From Sphingobium sp. AP50 (lineage in GTDB: Bacteria; Pseudomonadota; Alphaproteobacteria; Sphingomonadales; Sphingomonadaceae): a stretch of 64,000 bases of DNA. The stretch is from the NCBI RefSeq assembly GCF_900109095.1, contig NZ_FNYZ01000014.1, positions 1 through 64,000 of the forward strand, given 5' to 3'. Position 1 is the first letter of the stretch. The number at the start of each line of letters is the position of its first letter. Below the pieces are notes generated by a model. The model had not been told where the DNA came from and did not search any database. It saw nothing but the letters and a program-made list of their open reading frames with translations. Shown here piece after piece: positions 51,301-60,047 of this stretch. The translations under genes were made by a program, and so were the position numbers.

Positions 51301-52128
51301 TTAGTCTTCGGTTCGCTTCTCCCACGCATTTTCGAATTGCTCGGCCTCCACCTTGATCGACGTGACACGGAACGGCGCACAGCTTGCGATCTCGACTGCA
51401 GCAGGATCGAAGATCGCAATATTGAACCCGCCGCGGTCCTTTCTGTCCCCGAAGTGGCTTTTGTAGCCAATGGCGTCGTAACCGGCGCTGCGAAACAGCT
51501 CGGCCAGGATTTGGGTTGGCGCGTAGTCAGCTCGATCATCGGTTTGCGTGACCGGCTGCGAGAACGCGTTGTCGATGTCGGTCCAGACCGCAGTCTCTAT
51601 CTCTTCTTGGGTCGGCGCGCGTCCGCCCGTCAGATGCTTGAAGATAGGTCCGAAGAAGGATGACTTTCCGTGACCGCGCGACAAATCGAGGGTACGTAGC
51701 GGACGTAACAACCTGCACCACGCGACTGAAAGCTCGGCCCCTATCCACGGCCGCACCTCTGATATCGCGGTCTCGATCGTACTCCCGACATACAGAACCG
51801 GTATTCCGGTTGGATTGGCCCGCCCGGCTTGCGCGCGATCGGGAAGGGGCTTCATGCGTGCCGCGCCATAGCCCCAATAGTCCTCGCCAATCCAATTGCC
51901 CTCATCATCCTGGCGGTCCTGGACGTCGATCCCACGCTGCGCGCGGTAGAGGATCATATCCTTTTTAAGCGTGACGTCGCGATCGCGGATCGTCGCAACA
52001 ACAGTGTCCAGGAAGCTGCGGTCATCCACACTAAGAATATACCGACTGGAGAACCGGACGCGCCGTGCGAAGCTTGAATAGCTATCCCAGCTTGCAAATG
52101 CTGGTCTTGGCGGATCGTTTGAACTCAT
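51301..52128 (-). CDS. RES-domain protein (NAD+ phosphorylase type toxin)
   Basis: 275 residues with the RES core: ILYRAQRG, the GYGAARMKPLP stretch with conserved Arg, RANPTGIPVLYVGSTIETAISEVRPW (Tyr and Glu of the active site) and AELFRSAGYDAIGYKSHFG. RES toxins break down NAD with phosphate. The N-terminal ~60 residues and the insertion after residue 165 make it longer than typical toxins (about 150-230). The normal partner, an Xre/MbcA-like antitoxin gene, is not adjacent on either side. Confidence 0.8.
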   Translation of the reverse strand: MSSNDPPRPAFASWDSYSSFARRVRFSSRYILSVDDRSFLDTVVATIRDRDVTLKKDMILYRAQRGIDVQDRQDDEGNWIGEDYWGYGAARMKPLPDRAQAGRANPTGIPVLYVGSTIETAISEVRPWIGAELSVAWCRLLRPLRTLDLSRGHGKSSFFGPIFKHLTGGRAPTQEEIETAVWTDIDNAFSQPVTQTDDRADYAPTQILAELFRSAGYDAIGYKSHFGDRKDRGGFNIAIFDPAAVEIASCAPFRVTSIKVEAEQFENAWEKRTED

Positions 52129-52300
52129 CGGGCGGGGCCCTTCCGTTGACCGGGATATTGCAGGCGTTGCATGCTCGAATGCCCCTCACTGGTTCGATCG
52201 GTAGCCCATGATGCTGAAATTAGCAGTGACGAGATAGCGAATCTGCATATCCGAACGCCGTTGCGCTTGCGACCGGCGCGTTGGCAGGCGAAATCGAGGC
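52129..52300. promoter_or_regulatory. Divergent region between RES and nuclease-like genes
   Basis: 172 bp with lower GC than the backbone. No strong repeats beyond short ones; presumably holds two divergent promoters. Nothing else supported. Confidence 0.35.
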
Positions 52301-52996
52301 ATGGAGTTGAATTCGAACGAATCGAGCGAGGCACAGATGGCGCTCTCGGCCTTGGCAGCACGGGCGCGTCGGATTCTTAAATCCGATGAGGCGGCGGCTG
52401 CTATCTGGAAAGGAATTGTGCGCGCCGCCCGCGATTGCGAGAGGTGGGGCGGTGATTGGCCGACAGACCGAGGCTGCGAGAACCTCCTTCAAGTGCGCGC
52501 AGCCGAGGAGCTTCACGAGGTCTTGGCAGGGCACAAGCTTGGGTGGCTGACATTGGAGCAGCCTCTAGCCGACATCATCTGGGAAGGGACATCTCAACGA
52601 GGTCGACCGCAGACTGGTTTAAGTGAGCAGAAGCGTGCCGATATTGCAATCTGGAGCAAATCCGAGCGCATCTACGCAGTCGCCGAGATAAAGCGTGCCG
52701 AAGCTGATAGAGATTGGCAGTTGGACCTTGAAAAAATCGCGCGGATCCTCAGTCGATACGGCCGGCGTCAAGGTAATCATATGCGATACGGTATACTCGG
52801 TGTATTCATTTCGAGACGGCGCGGTTCCCTGCTTGCCGAGCGCGGCGTAGCACTCAAAAAACTTGCTGCAACCGTGGCGGCAAATTTCGGTCTGAAACAG
52901 CGGACGGTATTCGACCACGGCAATCTTCACCACTACCGCGGCGGCGACAATACCGGGTGGACGTGCGGCGCGGCGAGCGTGGTTTTGAGCCTATGA
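52301..52996 (+). CDS. Nuclease-like protein of the helicase cluster
   Basis: 231 residues from ATG 52301 (MELNSNESSE). The central part KRADIAIWSKSERIYAVAEIKRAEADRDWQLDLEKI has the D...ExK pattern (RADIAIW then EIK) of PD-(D/E)xK enzymes, as seen in many plasmid and defence proteins. N-terminal ~100 residues are helical. The DUF1413 gene starts on its stop (ATGA). With the DUF1413 and helicase genes downstream it looks like a three-gene operon. Not matched to a named defence family. Confidence 0.6.
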   Translation: MELNSNESSEAQMALSALAARARRILKSDEAAAAIWKGIVRAARDCERWGGDWPTDRGCENLLQVRAAEELHEVLAGHKLGWLTLEQPLADIIWEGTSQRGRPQTGLSEQKRADIAIWSKSERIYAVAEIKRAEADRDWQLDLEKIARILSRYGRRQGNHMRYGILGVFISRRRGSLLAERGVALKKLAATVAANFGLKQRTVFDHGNLHHYRGGDNTGWTCGAASVVLSL

Positions 52997-53232
52997 AAGA
53001 TAATATCTCGGCACAGGAGCTCGTTGAAATCGCCCTCGGCAAGGCTGACGCACTTGCGCCCGGGGTGACCTTCAAGCTGCAGAACCTCTTTACGGCCGAT
53101 CAATGGGAAGCACTCCCCAAAGGAGTGCGGATAGCGGCCGGCCCCTTGTTCAAAGAGCGGGCTTACCTCTCTGAGACGATTGACGGATTAGGTCGCGATA
53201 GCACGAACCATCAGCGATATCGCAAGTTATGA
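52993..53232 (+). CDS. DUF1413-like protein, 79 residues
   Basis: Starts at ATG 52993 overlapping the stop of the nuclease-like gene. Segment GVTFKLQNLFTADQWEALPKGVRIAAGPLFKE matches the short DUF1413 module, a small domain of unknown role often found in regulatory or single-subunit contexts. Translational overlap implies fixed expression with the nuclease-like protein. Probably an accessory or immunity-like partner. Confidence 0.6.
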   Translation: MKDNISAQELVEIALGKADALAPGVTFKLQNLFTADQWEALPKGVRIAAGPLFKERAYLSETIDGLGRDSTNHQRYRKL

Positions 53233-53434
53233 CCCACCATTTAGTCGTGATCGTCTGAACGACATTTGTCGAATGTGGTGAGCGAAGGCGCGCATCTAAA
53301 GCATCGAGATCTTGTACTAATCAGTTTGCCGTTTCATTTTGCTGCGCGATACATAATTCTAACTCTAGCTCTAGCTCTGACGAGCGGAAGCGTTTTCATG
53401 GAGAATCAATCTGGCTGGGCTCAATCTCGATGCA
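53233..53434. other. Spacer before the helicase gene
   Basis: 202 bp, less GC-rich, with a small tandem CTAGCT run near 53362-53378. No gene of its own is supported. The frame of the helicase is open from 53381 but shows no ATG/GTG before the TTG at 53435. Confidence 0.4.
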
Positions 53435-56400
53435 TTGGAACTCTGGGCCCATCAGCGTGAGGCCGTCGATCAAACCGAGCATTATTTTGCATCTGATTGG
53501 GCCGGCAAATCCGCGCTCGTTCATCATCCGACTGGTGCAGGGAAAACAGGTATCATGGCAACGCTGGCCCGCCGGCGCGCGGTCCAAAAGCCGATTCTTA
53601 TCATATGTCCGTCCGCCGCATTGGTTGCCCAGCTGGAACATCAATTCGCCGCCACATTCTGGGATCGATTGGCGGCAGCAGCGGACTGGAAGTTCCCCCA
53701 TACGTTGCGATTGACGATTTCTCAGGTCGATGACGTGATCGCAGAGATTGTGCGCGTCGCACCGGAGCCTGTCGCCGTCTTCTCTACCATTCAAGCCCTT
53801 CAGCAGATTCACGCGAGCGCGCCGGAGTACGCGAAGCTCGCAGATGTATTTGGGACAGTGTTTTTCGATGAGGGGCATCGCGAGCCGGCACCCCAATGGG
53901 CGAAAGCCGCGCGGGGGCTCGGTGCGCCGACCGTCCTGTTCAGTGCCACGCCCTATCGGAACGACCTCAAAATCTTTGGCGTCGATCAGTCGTTCACCAG
54001 CTTTCTGTCGTTCACAGATGCGATCGGCCGAGGGCTAATTCGGCCGGTGGAGGTCCGAGAGGTCGACCTCCCGTTGGAGCCGGTCGCCTTTGCCCAGCGA
54101 TCTGTCGCGCTGCGCGATGCGCTCCTCCTCGCCGGCCAAATTGCGCCCTCCGACAAAGTGATCATCCGGGCGGACAAGGAATCTGAAGTCGAAGCGCTCT
54201 ATCTGGCGTTCTGTGACGCGCTGCATGGGCGCGACGACGGTGTGTTGGCAATCCACACCAATTTCGAAGCCGAGGGCGAAAATGGGAACTGGAAGTTCGG
54301 CGATGTGCCAGAGCAGCTGGCATTGCGGTCGGAACGGTTTCTGATCCATCAGCATATGTTGACCGAGGGCATTGATGACCCGTCTTGCCGTCTGCTGATG
54401 ATCTTCTCTAAATTCACGAATGAACGACAGCTTGTGCAACAGGTAGGTCGCCTAACCCGCCACCCGGGTCCTGCAGGCGCCGTAGCGGACCCTGCTTATG
54501 TGTTCAGTCGCGCCGGCGACGCGGTCCTCGCGATGTGGGAACGCTTCCTGGCTTATGATGAGTATTGCGTCGAGAATGGTGGTCGCCCGCCGCTGCGCGA
54601 CCAAGCTATTGTCGACAGGATTCTCGCCTCACTGCCGCAAGTCGATTATGTCGATGGGCAGTTCAGACGTCGCAACGATCTAACTGACATGTCGATCGCG
54701 GCTGACATTCGCGTCCCTCTTTCCGCCGTGATCTTCGAGACTACGGACGGCTTCAAAATTGACGAATTCGAGGAGGCTGTGACGGCAGCGCTCGATGAAG
54801 AAGATCGTATCGAGATGGCGGGCGGGCCGCTCCCTGACGTGCCGGTGAACTTCCATCTTTCCATCTCTTTGCGACAATCCCCTCTGCTGGCCGAGACCTT
54901 ATTCCAAACCGCATCCGTTGAAGTGACGGCCTATGCCCAACGCGGCAAACGGCTTTTCTTCTACGACACGCGCGGCCTGTGGATGGATGACTTTGATGGG
55001 TTGGTGGCCCGTGTGGGACCGCGCACCCTAGGCTCGTTATTGCCGCAGAAAGGCAGGGCCATCACCGGAGTGACGCTCCGAAATACAGATCTCGGGCCAC
55101 TTACTTTGCGGGGTCGCTCCTTTCAGGCGCCGTCCGTTGCCCGTGCGGGCGTGTTCCTTGGGGAGCAGACCCATGTGGTCACGCGCGCTACCGGTCGCCC
55201 AACTGATAAAGTTCGCCGGAGCCTCGGTTTCACGAGTGCGCGGGTCCGCCAAGGGGAGGGACCCGGCGCGACGTTGGCAGACTTTTCCGATTGGTGCAGT
55301 GAGCTTGACAAGGAGCTCGAGCTGGGCGCACCGCCGGCCGATCTTTTCAAGCGCTTTGCGACGGCCGTCGATGCGCCCAGCGATACAACGCCACTCAATA
55401 TCCTGGTCGATATGGATTCGTATGACGGCCAGTTCCTGAATGCGAGCGGCGAGCCGATGAAGGTCGATCTGGAAAGCGCCTGCTCGGATATTACCCTCCG
55501 TCACGGGGGCCCCAAAAAGTACGACTATGCATTCGATCTTCGGATCGACGAGAACGATATCGTCGTATGGATCCGCTGGGATGCCGCAAAGCAAAAATAC
55601 TGGCTCTCGTCGCGGGAACTCTCGACATTCCACGATAGTGCGAATTCGAAGGTGACCTTGCTTCACCGACTGAACCGGCAACAGCCCTTTCGGATCATCC
55701 TGAGTGCATCGCTCATCTACGCTTACCGCCACTTCTACTCGGTTGATTTGCAGCTTGGCCGCCCGGGGGGGGCAGCGAGCCTTGTCACCGGCCTGCTCCA
55801 CGCCGTTCCGGGGCTCGACAAGATCAGATCAGAGAAGGGCAGCCTAACGAATCCGGCTGACACTTGGCCGAAGGGCTCCCTCTTTGGATTGATCGATAAA
55901 GCGCTCTCTCCCTCTGCAACGGCACGCCCGTTCGGACCTACGTTTGCGGCGCTCGTGTGTGATGATATCGGCAACACCGAAGTGGCTGATTTCATTGGGG
56001 TAGATGACCAAGGGGAGCAGCGCGTCGTGTTCATCCCGGCGAAATGGAAGTCCGGAAAAGCCGGCGCGGGTGCATCCGGTCTATATGACGTGAGCGGCCA
56101 AGCGCTAAAGAACCTGGCTTATCTAAAGGCGGACGGCCAGCCCCTGCCTGGGGCAAAGAACCGGTTCGACAAGATGTGGAATTTGTCCGGCGGAGAGGTT
56201 CCGCGGCGACGCATTGGCCCCGGTTCGAATGCCTTTCGCGCACTGTTTGAAAAGGTCCGGGCAAACCCGGCAGCGAGCCGGGAGGTCTGGCTCGTCGTCA
56301 GCGGCGGGATCCTCTCGAAAGCGGCGGTCGATGCGGAGTTCAAGAACCCCTCACCGCCCTCGCATGTCTTACAGCTCTTCCACCTGCTGCTATCGCTCTA

Positions 56401-56452
56401 TGCCGGATGCCAATCGATCGGTGTTGACCTCAAGATATTCTGCAATCCTTAG
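53435..56452 (+). CDS. Large DEAD/DEAH-type helicase, possible defence ATPase
   Basis: 1005 residues from a TTG at 53435; no Shine-Dalgarno is visible, and upstream in-frame residues (INLAGLNLDALE) look protein-like, so a rare start or a sequence error is possible. SF2 motifs: HHPTGAGKTGIMATL (I), FFDEGHREP (II, DEGH not DEAH), LFSATPYRND (III) and QQVGRLTRHPG (VI). The C-terminal ~550 residues are not a known domain and contain a beta-rich region ending in WLVVSGGILS. It closes a probable operon with the nuclease-like and DUF1413 genes, a layout like multi-gene defence systems. Confidence 0.75.
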   Translation: MELWAHQREAVDQTEHYFASDWAGKSALVHHPTGAGKTGIMATLARRRAVQKPILIICPSAALVAQLEHQFAATFWDRLAAAADWKFPHTLRLTISQVDDVIAEIVRVAPEPVAVFSTIQALQQIHASAPEYAKLADVFGTVFFDEGHREPAPQWAKAARGLGAPTVLFSATPYRNDLKIFGVDQSFTSFLSFTDAIGRGLIRPVEVREVDLPLEPVAFAQRSVALRDALLLAGQIAPSDKVIIRADKESEVEALYLAFCDALHGRDDGVLAIHTNFEAEGENGNWKFGDVPEQLALRSERFLIHQHMLTEGIDDPSCRLLMIFSKFTNERQLVQQVGRLTRHPGPAGAVADPAYVFSRAGDAVLAMWERFLAYDEYCVENGGRPPLRDQAIVDRILASLPQVDYVDGQFRRRNDLTDMSIAADIRVPLSAVIFETTDGFKIDEFEEAVTAALDEEDRIEMAGGPLPDVPVNFHLSISLRQSPLLAETLFQTASVEVTAYAQRGKRLFFYDTRGLWMDDFDGLVARVGPRTLGSLLPQKGRAITGVTLRNTDLGPLTLRGRSFQAPSVARAGVFLGEQTHVVTRATGRPTDKVRRSLGFTSARVRQGEGPGATLADFSDWCSELDKELELGAPPADLFKRFATAVDAPSDTTPLNILVDMDSYDGQFLNASGEPMKVDLESACSDITLRHGGPKKYDYAFDLRIDENDIVVWIRWDAAKQKYWLSSRELSTFHDSANSKVTLLHRLNRQQPFRIILSASLIYAYRHFYSVDLQLGRPGGAASLVTGLLHAVPGLDKIRSEKGSLTNPADTWPKGSLFGLIDKALSPSATARPFGPTFAALVCDDIGNTEVADFIGVDDQGEQRVVFIPAKWKSGKAGAGASGLYDVSGQALKNLAYLKADGQPLPGAKNRFDKMWNLSGGEVPRRRIGPGSNAFRALFEKVRANPAASREVWLVVSGGILSKAAVDAEFKNPSPPSHVLQLFHLLLSLYAGCQSIGVDLKIFCNP

Positions 56453-56494
56453 ACGCCTCGTGGGGCAGAACCGAGCGAGACAGGGCTGACACAG

Positions 56495-56722
56495 TCAATT
56501 CTTCTCGTGTCGACTTGCCGCAAGCTGATGCAATGTCGACGTCCATTGCGCGATGATCGCGCCTGCCTCGGGATTGGTTTCTCCCGTGACTTTCCCGTAC
56601 ACACCAAGCGCGCTCGCAAACTCTTCGACGGACGCAACCTGCGCACGCTCCATCAAGGCGGCGATGATGTCGAGGGCGCCGCCAATTGCAGCGACCAGCG
56701 GATCGGGCTCGGCCGACGTCAT
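56495..56722 (-). CDS. Small helical protein, 75 residues
   Basis: From ATG 56722 (MTSAEPDPLVAAIGG) with AAGG close before it. Helical pattern DIIAALMERAQVASVEEFASALGVYGKV, no Cys, no membrane segment. It faces the helicase gene convergently. No family recognised; could be a small regulator. Codon bias supports coding. Confidence 0.5.
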   Translation of the reverse strand: MTSAEPDPLVAAIGGALDIIAALMERAQVASVEEFASALGVYGKVTGETNPEAGAIIAQWTSTLHQLAASRHEKN

Positions 56723-57163
56723 GTGCCTTGACCGATCGCGCCGCGGCACTGCTCGCAACTCAATCGTCTTGGACCATCGCAATCGTCTTCACTCCGCCCC
56801 TCAAAGGCGGCGTCCGCTCTTTCCATCCTTCTCCTCCCCGTGCCGCTTCGATCTGCGTCGGACAGCCGGCGGCACGCCCAGAATACTGATGCGTGCCGGC
56901 ATTGGAACCGGGTGTTCGAAACCTGAAACGAGCCAGGCGCGGCCGCCTTTGGGCCGGGTGACCTTGGACATACGCGTCCGCCACCCGGTCGCCATAGCTG
57001 GGACCGGCTCTCGTTTCAGAAGGTTTCGACGCCTCCACCCGCGTCTCTGCAGGCAGCGCCAATTAAGCGAAAAGCACGCCGAAGCGCAATCGCGAAGGCG
57101 CCGTCGTTGGCGAATGTTGGCCCTTAGGCAGGGCGAGCGACCCAAAGGGGCCACGGCCTGCCG
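56723..57163. other. 441-bp gap with long nested stem-loop
   Basis: No complete gene seen. The central part (56915..57029) is the structured element given separately. The flanks are GC-rich with no further long repeats. Confidence 0.5.
56915..57029. repeat. Nested stem-loop element of unknown function
   Basis: Outer arms TCGAAACC and TGAAACGAG (56916-56932) pair with CTCGTTTCA and GGTTTCGA (57010-57029), 17 pairs with a three-base bulge. Inside sits CCGGGTG/CACCCGG (56954-56960 with 56982-56988) and within that GGAC/GTCC. The R-box sequences of integron attC sites are absent. Could be a structured RNA, a protein-binding palindrome or an element end. It lies between a 75-residue gene and the SRAP gene. 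Confidence 0.5.
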
Positions 57164-57817
57164 TCAATCCTCGAGCAGGTCCGCAATCGCCGCCGCTTTG
57201 CGACGCGACCACAGCTCACTCGTGCGATTGATTTCGATTAGATCGTCAGGGAAGACGCGGTCACGAAAGGCGATGACGTCGTCGAGCGATCCGTGTAGCC
57301 AGCGATCATAGTCGGCGGGCTCCAAAAGCACCGGCATGCGATTGTGAATCGGCCTGATCGCTTCATTGCAGTCGGTCATCAGACCGGAATAGGCCGGCCC
57401 CCATTCATCACTGATCCGCCACATGCCTGCCCATGCGAAAATGGGCTGGTTCTTAACGGTGAACCAGGTGCGGGTCATGCTGCCCTTTTCGCCCTCGGCT
57501 TCGGCGAACGCCGTCACCGGTATGATGCAGCGCCATTGCGGCTTGGGGGCTATGCCACGCCACATGAAGTTTGTGAGGTCGGCGATGTTGTTGACGGGCT
57601 TGGGCTTGATCGGGAGACCGGTCTTCTTGCTCTTCATCGGGCGGGGAAAACCCCAGACCATCGACTGCACGACCCGCCGACCGTCCTGCTCACGCACAAC
57701 CATGCCACTATATCCGGGCAGCACTTCTTCCGCGGCATTGACCGGCTCGGGTGCTTCCACCCCGAAATGTGCCGCGACTTCGGCTGCACTTTTGCGGACC
57801 GTATAGAGATTGCACAT
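57164..57817 (-). CDS. SRAP/YedK-type protein (HMCES family), intact
   Basis: 217 residues starting MCNLY, so Cys2 becomes the N-terminal nucleophile after Met removal. Other SRAP residues are present: Asn in PVNNIADL, the Glu of VTAFAEAEG and His in IHNRMPVLLEP. SRAP proteins trap abasic sites in single-stranded DNA as a stable thiazolidine link and are tied to the SOS response. It is the last gene of the damage operon (SRAP-like, AlkB, TrxC, small protein, SRAP) on the minus strand, with AGGG before its ATG. Confidence 0.93.
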   Translation of the reverse strand: MCNLYTVRKSAAEVAAHFGVEAPEPVNAAEEVLPGYSGMVVREQDGRRVVQSMVWGFPRPMKSKKTGLPIKPKPVNNIADLTNFMWRGIAPKPQWRCIIPVTAFAEAEGEKGSMTRTWFTVKNQPIFAWAGMWRISDEWGPAYSGLMTDCNEAIRPIHNRMPVLLEPADYDRWLHGSLDDVIAFRDRVFPDDLIEINRTSELWSRRKAAAIADLLED

Positions 57818-57855
57818 CTTGCAACCCTATCAGATTCGTGGGCGCCCATGAAGGT

Positions 57856-58188
57856 TCATGGCGATTGCGCGGCAAACCATTCGGCATAGTCCGTAGTCCG
57901 GACCATATGGCGATTGAGATCTGGTGCGCCATCATCCCACCAGACCGGTCCGCGCTCCCCCAGAGCCAGTTTGGCCGCATCCACAGCATCATGCGCCGCG
58001 ATTTCCGCGTGCATGTCAGACGTGCGTTTTGCGGACGCAACGGCGCGACGGGCTGTCATGAGGTCCTTCACAAGTGCCGTGTGTCGCTCGGGATTGAGGT
58101 GGGGATTGCTCATTCGCCAGAGCCGTCCGCGGACCACAAAATACCGCCCATCTGGCGTAACGGGATGGCCGCCGGCTTGCTTCGGCAT
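57856..58188 (-). CDS. Conserved hypothetical protein, 110 residues
   Basis: Starts at ATG 58188, one base after the thioredoxin stop. MPKQAGGHPVTPDGRYFVVRG then GRLWRMSNPHLNPERHTALVKDLMTARRAV is a familiar pattern in proteobacterial proteins of unknown role, often near repair genes. Tail WWDDGAPDLNRHMVRTTDY may be a small binding motif. Membership in the damage operon is the best clue to function. Confidence 0.65.
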   Translation of the reverse strand: MPKQAGGHPVTPDGRYFVVRGRLWRMSNPHLNPERHTALVKDLMTARRAVASAKRTSDMHAEIAAHDAVDAAKLALGERGPVWWDDGAPDLNRHMVRTTDYAEWFAAQSP

Positions 58189-58189
58189 T

Positions 58190-58639
58190 CTACCGAACCG
58201 CTTGGCGGGCCCAGTCGATGATCGCGCGTTCGGGCATGGCACCTGACTGGCGTGCGATTTCACGACCGCCTCGAAACAGGATCATCGTGGGGATGCTGCG
58301 AATACCGTAGCGCCCGGCGATAGCCTGCTCGGCTTCTGTATCGAGCTTTCCAAGCCGAACGGCCGGTTCGAGCTGGCGGGCGGCGGCTGCAAAGGCCGGA
58401 GCCATCTGCCGACATGGGCCGCACCAGGATGCCCAGAAATCTACAAGCAGAGGGATGTCGGCGCGGGTGGCATGTGCGTCGAAGTTGGAGGCCGTCAGTT
58501 CGACCGGTACACCAGCGAACAGGCGATTATGGCACTTCCCGCATTTGCCTCCGGCGCCGAGCTTCTCGCGGGGTACGCGGTTGGATGCCGCGCAGTTGGG
58601 GCAAACGATGATCAAGGTTTCTGTAGGTTCGGTCGCCAT
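58190..58639 (-). CDS. trxC: Thioredoxin 2 (TrxC) with zinc-binding N-terminus
   Basis: 149 residues. Zinc motif CPNC...CGKC (Cys13, 16, 33, 36), then the thioredoxin fold with WCGPC (Cys73, Cys76) and cis-Pro in IRSIPTMILF. TrxC is a stress-induced disulfide reductase. Placed in the damage operon between alkB and a small gene; may keep SRAP or AlkB thiols reduced. Start ATG at 58639 with clear coding bias. Confidence 0.93.
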   Translation of the reverse strand: MATEPTETLIIVCPNCAASNRVPREKLGAGGKCGKCHNRLFAGVPVELTASNFDAHATRADIPLLVDFWASWCGPCRQMAPAFAAAARQLEPAVRLGKLDTEAEQAIAGRYGIRSIPTMILFRGGREIARQSGAMPERAIIDWARQAVR

Positions 58640-58699
58640 GGTTCAGTTCTTCGATTTCGGTCAGTCAGCCACCATGCCATCAATGCGCGGCCTATCCCA

Positions 58700-59305
58700 T
58701 CAAACACGCAAGCTCCGATTGTGCTCCGCGATCTGGCGCCGATTGGCTCTTGCTGAAAAGCTGCGGAATGTGATCGACCAGCGCGACACGTCCATCTCGG
58801 CGATGCTATGTTCCCAATCGTGGCGCACTTCGCCGGCCAGGTGATAGATCGAGCGCGGCGACAGCGGTGCTGCGGCCCGATCGAACCCTGTCTCGGTGCG
58901 CTTGCGCAGCCGCATCGTTGCCGGTGCGCCAAGCGATACACCCACGACATGTTCGAACACAGGCCGGTCCCTGTGCCAGCCGATGCCCGCACCTGGATCG
59001 TAACGAAGCAGCAGTGCCTGAACGAGGGTGTCGTCCTCAAGACCAGCAAAGTGGGCCGCTCTCGCTTTCAGAGGCGCGAGCCAGTGCGGGATCGGAGGCG
59101 CCTCATCGAATGTGCTGCGATCAAAATCGTAGGACCAGCCGAACGAGGTCGTGAGACGCTTGCCAAGCCATCCCTGAAAGCGGAACGGGCTCAGGGATTG
59201 CGCATCGATCCGTTCGATCAATGCACGTTCCTCATCTGGACTCACAAAGTCTTCCGCATGCGTGAAGCCGGGAACGAGCGGGGTGCCGAACAGATCGTCG
59301 AACAT
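58700..59305 (-). CDS. alkB: AlkB-like 2-oxoglutarate/Fe(II) dioxygenase
   Basis: 201 residues from ATG 59305 (MFDDLFG). Iron ligands His111 and Asp113 in GWHRDRP and His166 in RHDWEHSI; the arginine for 2-oxoglutarate in SITFRSF follows. PIPHWLAPLKARAAHF resembles the ABH2/AlkB-like branch. It removes alkyl lesions from DNA or RNA bases by oxidation. Member of the SOS-box operon, 30 bases after the SRAP-like gene. Not the canonical Ada-linked form, so the exact substrate is open. Confidence 0.88.
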   Translation of the reverse strand: MFDDLFGTPLVPGFTHAEDFVSPDEERALIERIDAQSLSPFRFQGWLGKRLTTSFGWSYDFDRSTFDEAPPIPHWLAPLKARAAHFAGLEDDTLVQALLLRYDPGAGIGWHRDRPVFEHVVGVSLGAPATMRLRKRTETGFDRAAAPLSPRSIYHLAGEVRHDWEHSIAEMDVSRWSITFRSFSARANRRQIAEHNRSLRV

Positions 59306-59335
59306 CGTCAAAAAGGTCGGCCCCGCGGATAGCGT

Positions 59336-59995
59336 TCAGAGCAAAGCGAGCTGCGGCCTGCCGCTGCCCGGCAGGGCTCCGCTTCGCCACAGATCCTCGG
59401 TCTTCTCGACCTCCATGCGCGCCGCTGCCGCCGGCGCGCTGAACTGGAAATCGATCACTTCGCGGATCGAGCCTTTGAGCCACCGCTCATAATGACGGGG
59501 TTCCAGCAGAACCGGCATGCGATCATTGGTTGGCTCGACCGCCGCGTTGGCGGGCATCGTCATTCCAGCATAGACAGGGCCGTAGTCCGGCACGTTGCGG
59601 CAGAAGCCGGCCCAGGCCATCATCCGCTGGCCCTTCATCGAGAACCAGGTCCGTGTCTTGCTGCCCTGTGCGCCATCCGGATTGGCAAAGTGGGTGATCG
59701 GAATGATGCAGCGATAGCGAGGATCGGCGACCAGTTTGTCCCACAGCGGGTTGGTAAGATCTGCGACCAGGCCGACGCGTCCGGGCATCTCGCCGCGCTC
59801 CCGCATCTCGCGGGTGACGCGCGGGAAACCCCAGTCCATTCCCTTCAGGCGCCGCTGGCCCTGATGTTCGAACACAGCCAAGCCGCGCGCGCCCTCGATG
59901 GTCTCGCTCGGCAGATCGATCTCCGGCACATCGGCCACGTCGAAGTGCGTCGCGATGTCGACGAGACTGGCGGCGAAGATGTGCAATCGAGACAT
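59336..59995 (-). CDS. SRAP paralogue lacking Cys2
   Basis: 219 residues from ATG 59995, with GAAAGG suitably placed; an in-frame earlier start is not needed. Fold markers are present (KGMDWGFPRV, CIIPITHFANPDGAQGSKTRTWF, RMMAWAGFCR, NDRMPVLLEP), but it starts MSRLHIF: Ser2 replaces the catalytic Cys, and His of HNRMP is Asn here. It cannot form the usual thiazolidine link and may be a structural or regulatory partner of the intact SRAP. First gene behind an exact SOS box. Divergence from the intact copy is large. Confidence 0.8.
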   Translation of the reverse strand: MSRLHIFAASLVDIATHFDVADVPEIDLPSETIEGARGLAVFEHQGQRRLKGMDWGFPRVTREMRERGEMPGRVGLVADLTNPLWDKLVADPRYRCIIPITHFANPDGAQGSKTRTWFSMKGQRMMAWAGFCRNVPDYGPVYAGMTMPANAAVEPTNDRMPVLLEPRHYERWLKGSIREVIDFQFSAPAAAARMEVEKTEDLWRSGALPGSGRPQLALL

Positions 59996-60047
59996 GAGAC
60001 AGCCTTTCCCCTCACGCAGGGACTCGAAACGCTGCCTGTATAGCATG

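Noticed and set aside
53362..53378. Tandem CTAGCT run
   Set aside because: Only about three copies, no symmetry with a promoter or terminator; treated as chance repetition.
56915..57029. Integron attC site
   Set aside because: The required GTTRRRY and RYYYAAC boxes are absent at the arm ends and no integron integrase is near.
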